In this document: in pieces, positions 1-5,076 of the stretch
Numbering within the stretch: position 1 is the first letter of the stretch
How the letters are laid out: every line of letters begins with the position of its first letter
Assembly (NCBI RefSeq): GCF_040649515.1
Contig: NZ_JBEZFP010000247.1
Span: 1 to 5,076 of the forward strand
DNA length: 5,076 nt
Source: Yinghuangia elevatio
GTDB taxonomy: Bacteria; Actinomycetota; Actinomycetes; Streptomycetales; Streptomycetaceae
Direction of reading: 5' to 3'
Position numbers and translations under genes: made by a program
Notes under the pieces: generated by a model
Told to the model about the DNA's origin: nothing
The model's input: the letters and a program-made list of their open reading frames with translations, nothing else
The model's database searches: none

Positions 1-170
1 TGTGCGGTCACCGGTCTGGTGGTCGTGGGGTGTTCGTAGGGATTCCTTTGGTACAAAATCCTCCGGCTCTGTCAGCGCCGGGGGTCACAGACAGGACGCA
101 TGCGCCGGTCGGATCATTCCTCCGACGGAGCGCGGCTCCTCCTTGTGTTGACCGGATTACCGGTAGACAT
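1..170 (+). other. rRNA operon leader (pre-16S 5' region, partial)
   Basis: This stretch precedes the 16S gene and holds no supportable protein gene. It is most likely transcribed leader removed during 16S maturation; the operon promoters probably lie further upstream, outside the window. Small hairpins are visible: 61-67 with 77-83 (7 bp including one G-U), 127-131 with 135-139 (5 bp, GCG loop), and 151-155 with 160-164 (5 bp, ATTA loop) just before the 16S start. GGTCTGG at 13-19 and CGTGG at 24-28 are complementary to the 16S trailer. CCTCCTT at 138-144 copies the anti-Shine-Dalgarno core. I found no credible -35/-10 pair. That it is leader is nearly certain from position; the individual structures are inference from complementarity only. 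Confidence 0.75.
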
Positions 171-1699
<1,529 letters not shown>

Positions 1700-1724
1700 A
1701 GCACAGTTCCACGCCAGACCCGAA

Positions 1725-1822
1725 NNNNNNNNNNNNNNNNNNNNNNNNNNNNNNNNNNNNNNNNNNNNNNNNNNNNNNNNNNNNNNNNNNNNNNNNNNNN
1801 NNNNNNNNNNNNNNNNNNNNNN
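1725..1822. other. Assembly gap (98 N)
   Basis: There are 98 consecutive N bases inside the rRNA spacer. Short-read assemblies often break here because rRNA operons are near-identical repeats. The number is not a round placeholder, which suggests an estimated size, for example from paired reads. The 16S on one side and the 23S on the other are therefore joined by scaffolding and not by continuous sequence, so they may come from different operon copies. Confidence 0.98.
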
Positions 1823-1829
1823 TTCCGGT

Positions 1830-1844
1830 TGTTGTTTGAGAACT
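1830..1844 (+). promoter_or_regulatory. boxA-like antitermination element in the spacer
   Basis: The sequence TGTTGTTTGAGAACT lies immediately before the 23S processing stem. Actinobacterial rrn operons, including mycobacterial ones, carry a TGTTTGAGAACT block in this place, and boxA elements recruit NusB/NusE to keep RNA polymerase from terminating inside rRNA. The motif and its position are seen; its role as boxA is inferred from family knowledge. Its last bases (1840-1844) overlap the outer part of the 23S stem. Confidence 0.45.
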
Positions 1845-1845
1845 G

Positions 1846-1865
1846 CACAGTGGACGCGAGCATCT
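1846..1865 (+). repeat. 23S processing stem, 5' arm
   Basis: CACAGTGGACGCGAGCATCT is the exact reverse complement of 4998-5017, giving 20 uninterrupted Watson-Crick pairs around the 23S gene. Pairing can continue outward: 1845 and 1844 make G-U pairs with 5018 and 5019, and 1840-1843 pair with 5020-5023. Inward, 1866 pairs with 4997, followed by the helix joining the two ends of mature 23S. A long double-stranded stem of this kind is the classical RNase III substrate that frees pre-23S rRNA. Confidence 0.85.
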
Positions 1866-1867
1866 GT

Positions 1868-4997
<3,130 letters not shown>

Positions 4998-5017
4998 AGA
5001 TGCTCGCGTCCACTGTG
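4998..5017 (+). repeat. 23S processing stem, 3' arm
   Basis: AGATGCTCGCGTCCACTGTG is the exact reverse complement of 1846-1865. Together the arms form the base-paired stalk under the 23S in the precursor, the expected RNase III cleavage region. The last two bases are also the start of a spacer hairpin (5016-5055), so the two structures cannot both be complete at once. Confidence 0.85.
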
Positions 5018-5055
5018 TGGTTCCCGGACCGCAACCGGTTTCGGTGTGAACCACA
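5016..5055 (+). other. Spacer hairpin after 23S
   Basis: TGTGGTTC at 5016-5023 pairs over eight bases with GAACCACA at 5048-5055. Inside it, CCGG at 5024-5027 can pair with CCGG at 5035-5038 around a 7-nt loop. No T-tract follows, so it does not look like an intrinsic terminator. It lies before the expected 5S gene and is more likely a processing structure. The complementarity is seen; the function is inferred. Confidence 0.5.
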
Positions 5056-5076
5056 GTTGAGAATTTCATACAGTCA

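Larger units (their letters stand above)
4998..5076 (+). other. 23S-5S spacer, partial; 5S expected just beyond
   Basis: This is the region after the 23S 3' end. It begins with the 3' arm of the processing stem, followed by a hairpin (5016-5023 with 5048-5055), then TTGAGAATTTCATACAGTCA to the window edge. In Streptomyces-type operons a similar TTGATAGTTTCATAGTG block lies directly before the 5S gene, so the 5S probably starts within a few bases of 5076. No 5S sequence itself is present here. Confidence 0.8.

Noticed and set aside
31..57. Possible promoter: TGTTCG (31-36) and TACAAA (52-57)
   Set aside because: The -35 candidate is poor, and no TTGAC-like box lies at 16-18 nt from any good -10. 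An AT-rich patch alone is not enough.
5016..5076. Intrinsic terminator at the operon end
   Set aside because: The hairpin has no T-tract after it, and the sequence that normally precedes the 5S gene follows, so transcription should continue.

Overview
The window is one ribosomal RNA operon segment on the + strand, in the order leader, 16S rRNA, 16S-23S spacer, 23S rRNA, start of the 23S-5S spacer. The 5S gene is not reached. I found no protein-coding gene, tRNA gene, mobile element, intron or CRISPR array. Every longer open frame lies across, or antisense to, rRNA and is best explained as a by-product of GC-rich, strongly conserved rRNA sequence.

The organism is a high-G+C actinobacterium. 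Four features support this: the 16S 3' end reads CCTCCTTTCT; the V3 stem is short; the 23S carries the roughly 100-nt domain III insertion (H54a) typical of Actinobacteria; and the spacer has the TTTGAGAACTGCACAGTGGA block familiar from Streptomyces-type operons. By recall alone, the 16S variable regions look like the neighbourhood of Streptomycetales, Catenulisporales and Streptosporangiales. The V2, V5 and V6 segments are not textbook Streptomyces. I would not assign a genus without an alignment.

Layout: 1-170 is leader RNA with several small hairpins and no convincing promoter. 171-1695 is a full-length 16S rRNA. 1696-1867 is the spacer, of which 98 positions (1725-1822) are N, so it is an unresolved assembly gap. 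1868-4997 is a full-length 23S rRNA. 4998-5076 is the spacer before the 5S gene, which probably starts within a few bases after the window ends.

The parts work as one precursor transcript. The 23S is bracketed by a perfect 20-bp inverted repeat (1846-1865 with 4998-5017) that would form the RNase III processing stem. The 16S has a weaker, bulged leader-trailer stem. A boxA-like element lies just before the 23S stem. The main points worth a second look are precursor-RNA structures: a trailer segment complementary to the anti-Shine-Dalgarno sequence, a copy of the anti-Shine-Dalgarno core in the leader, and a spacer hairpin that competes with the 23S processing stem. I see no sign of a previously undescribed system; this is an ordinary rrn locus.
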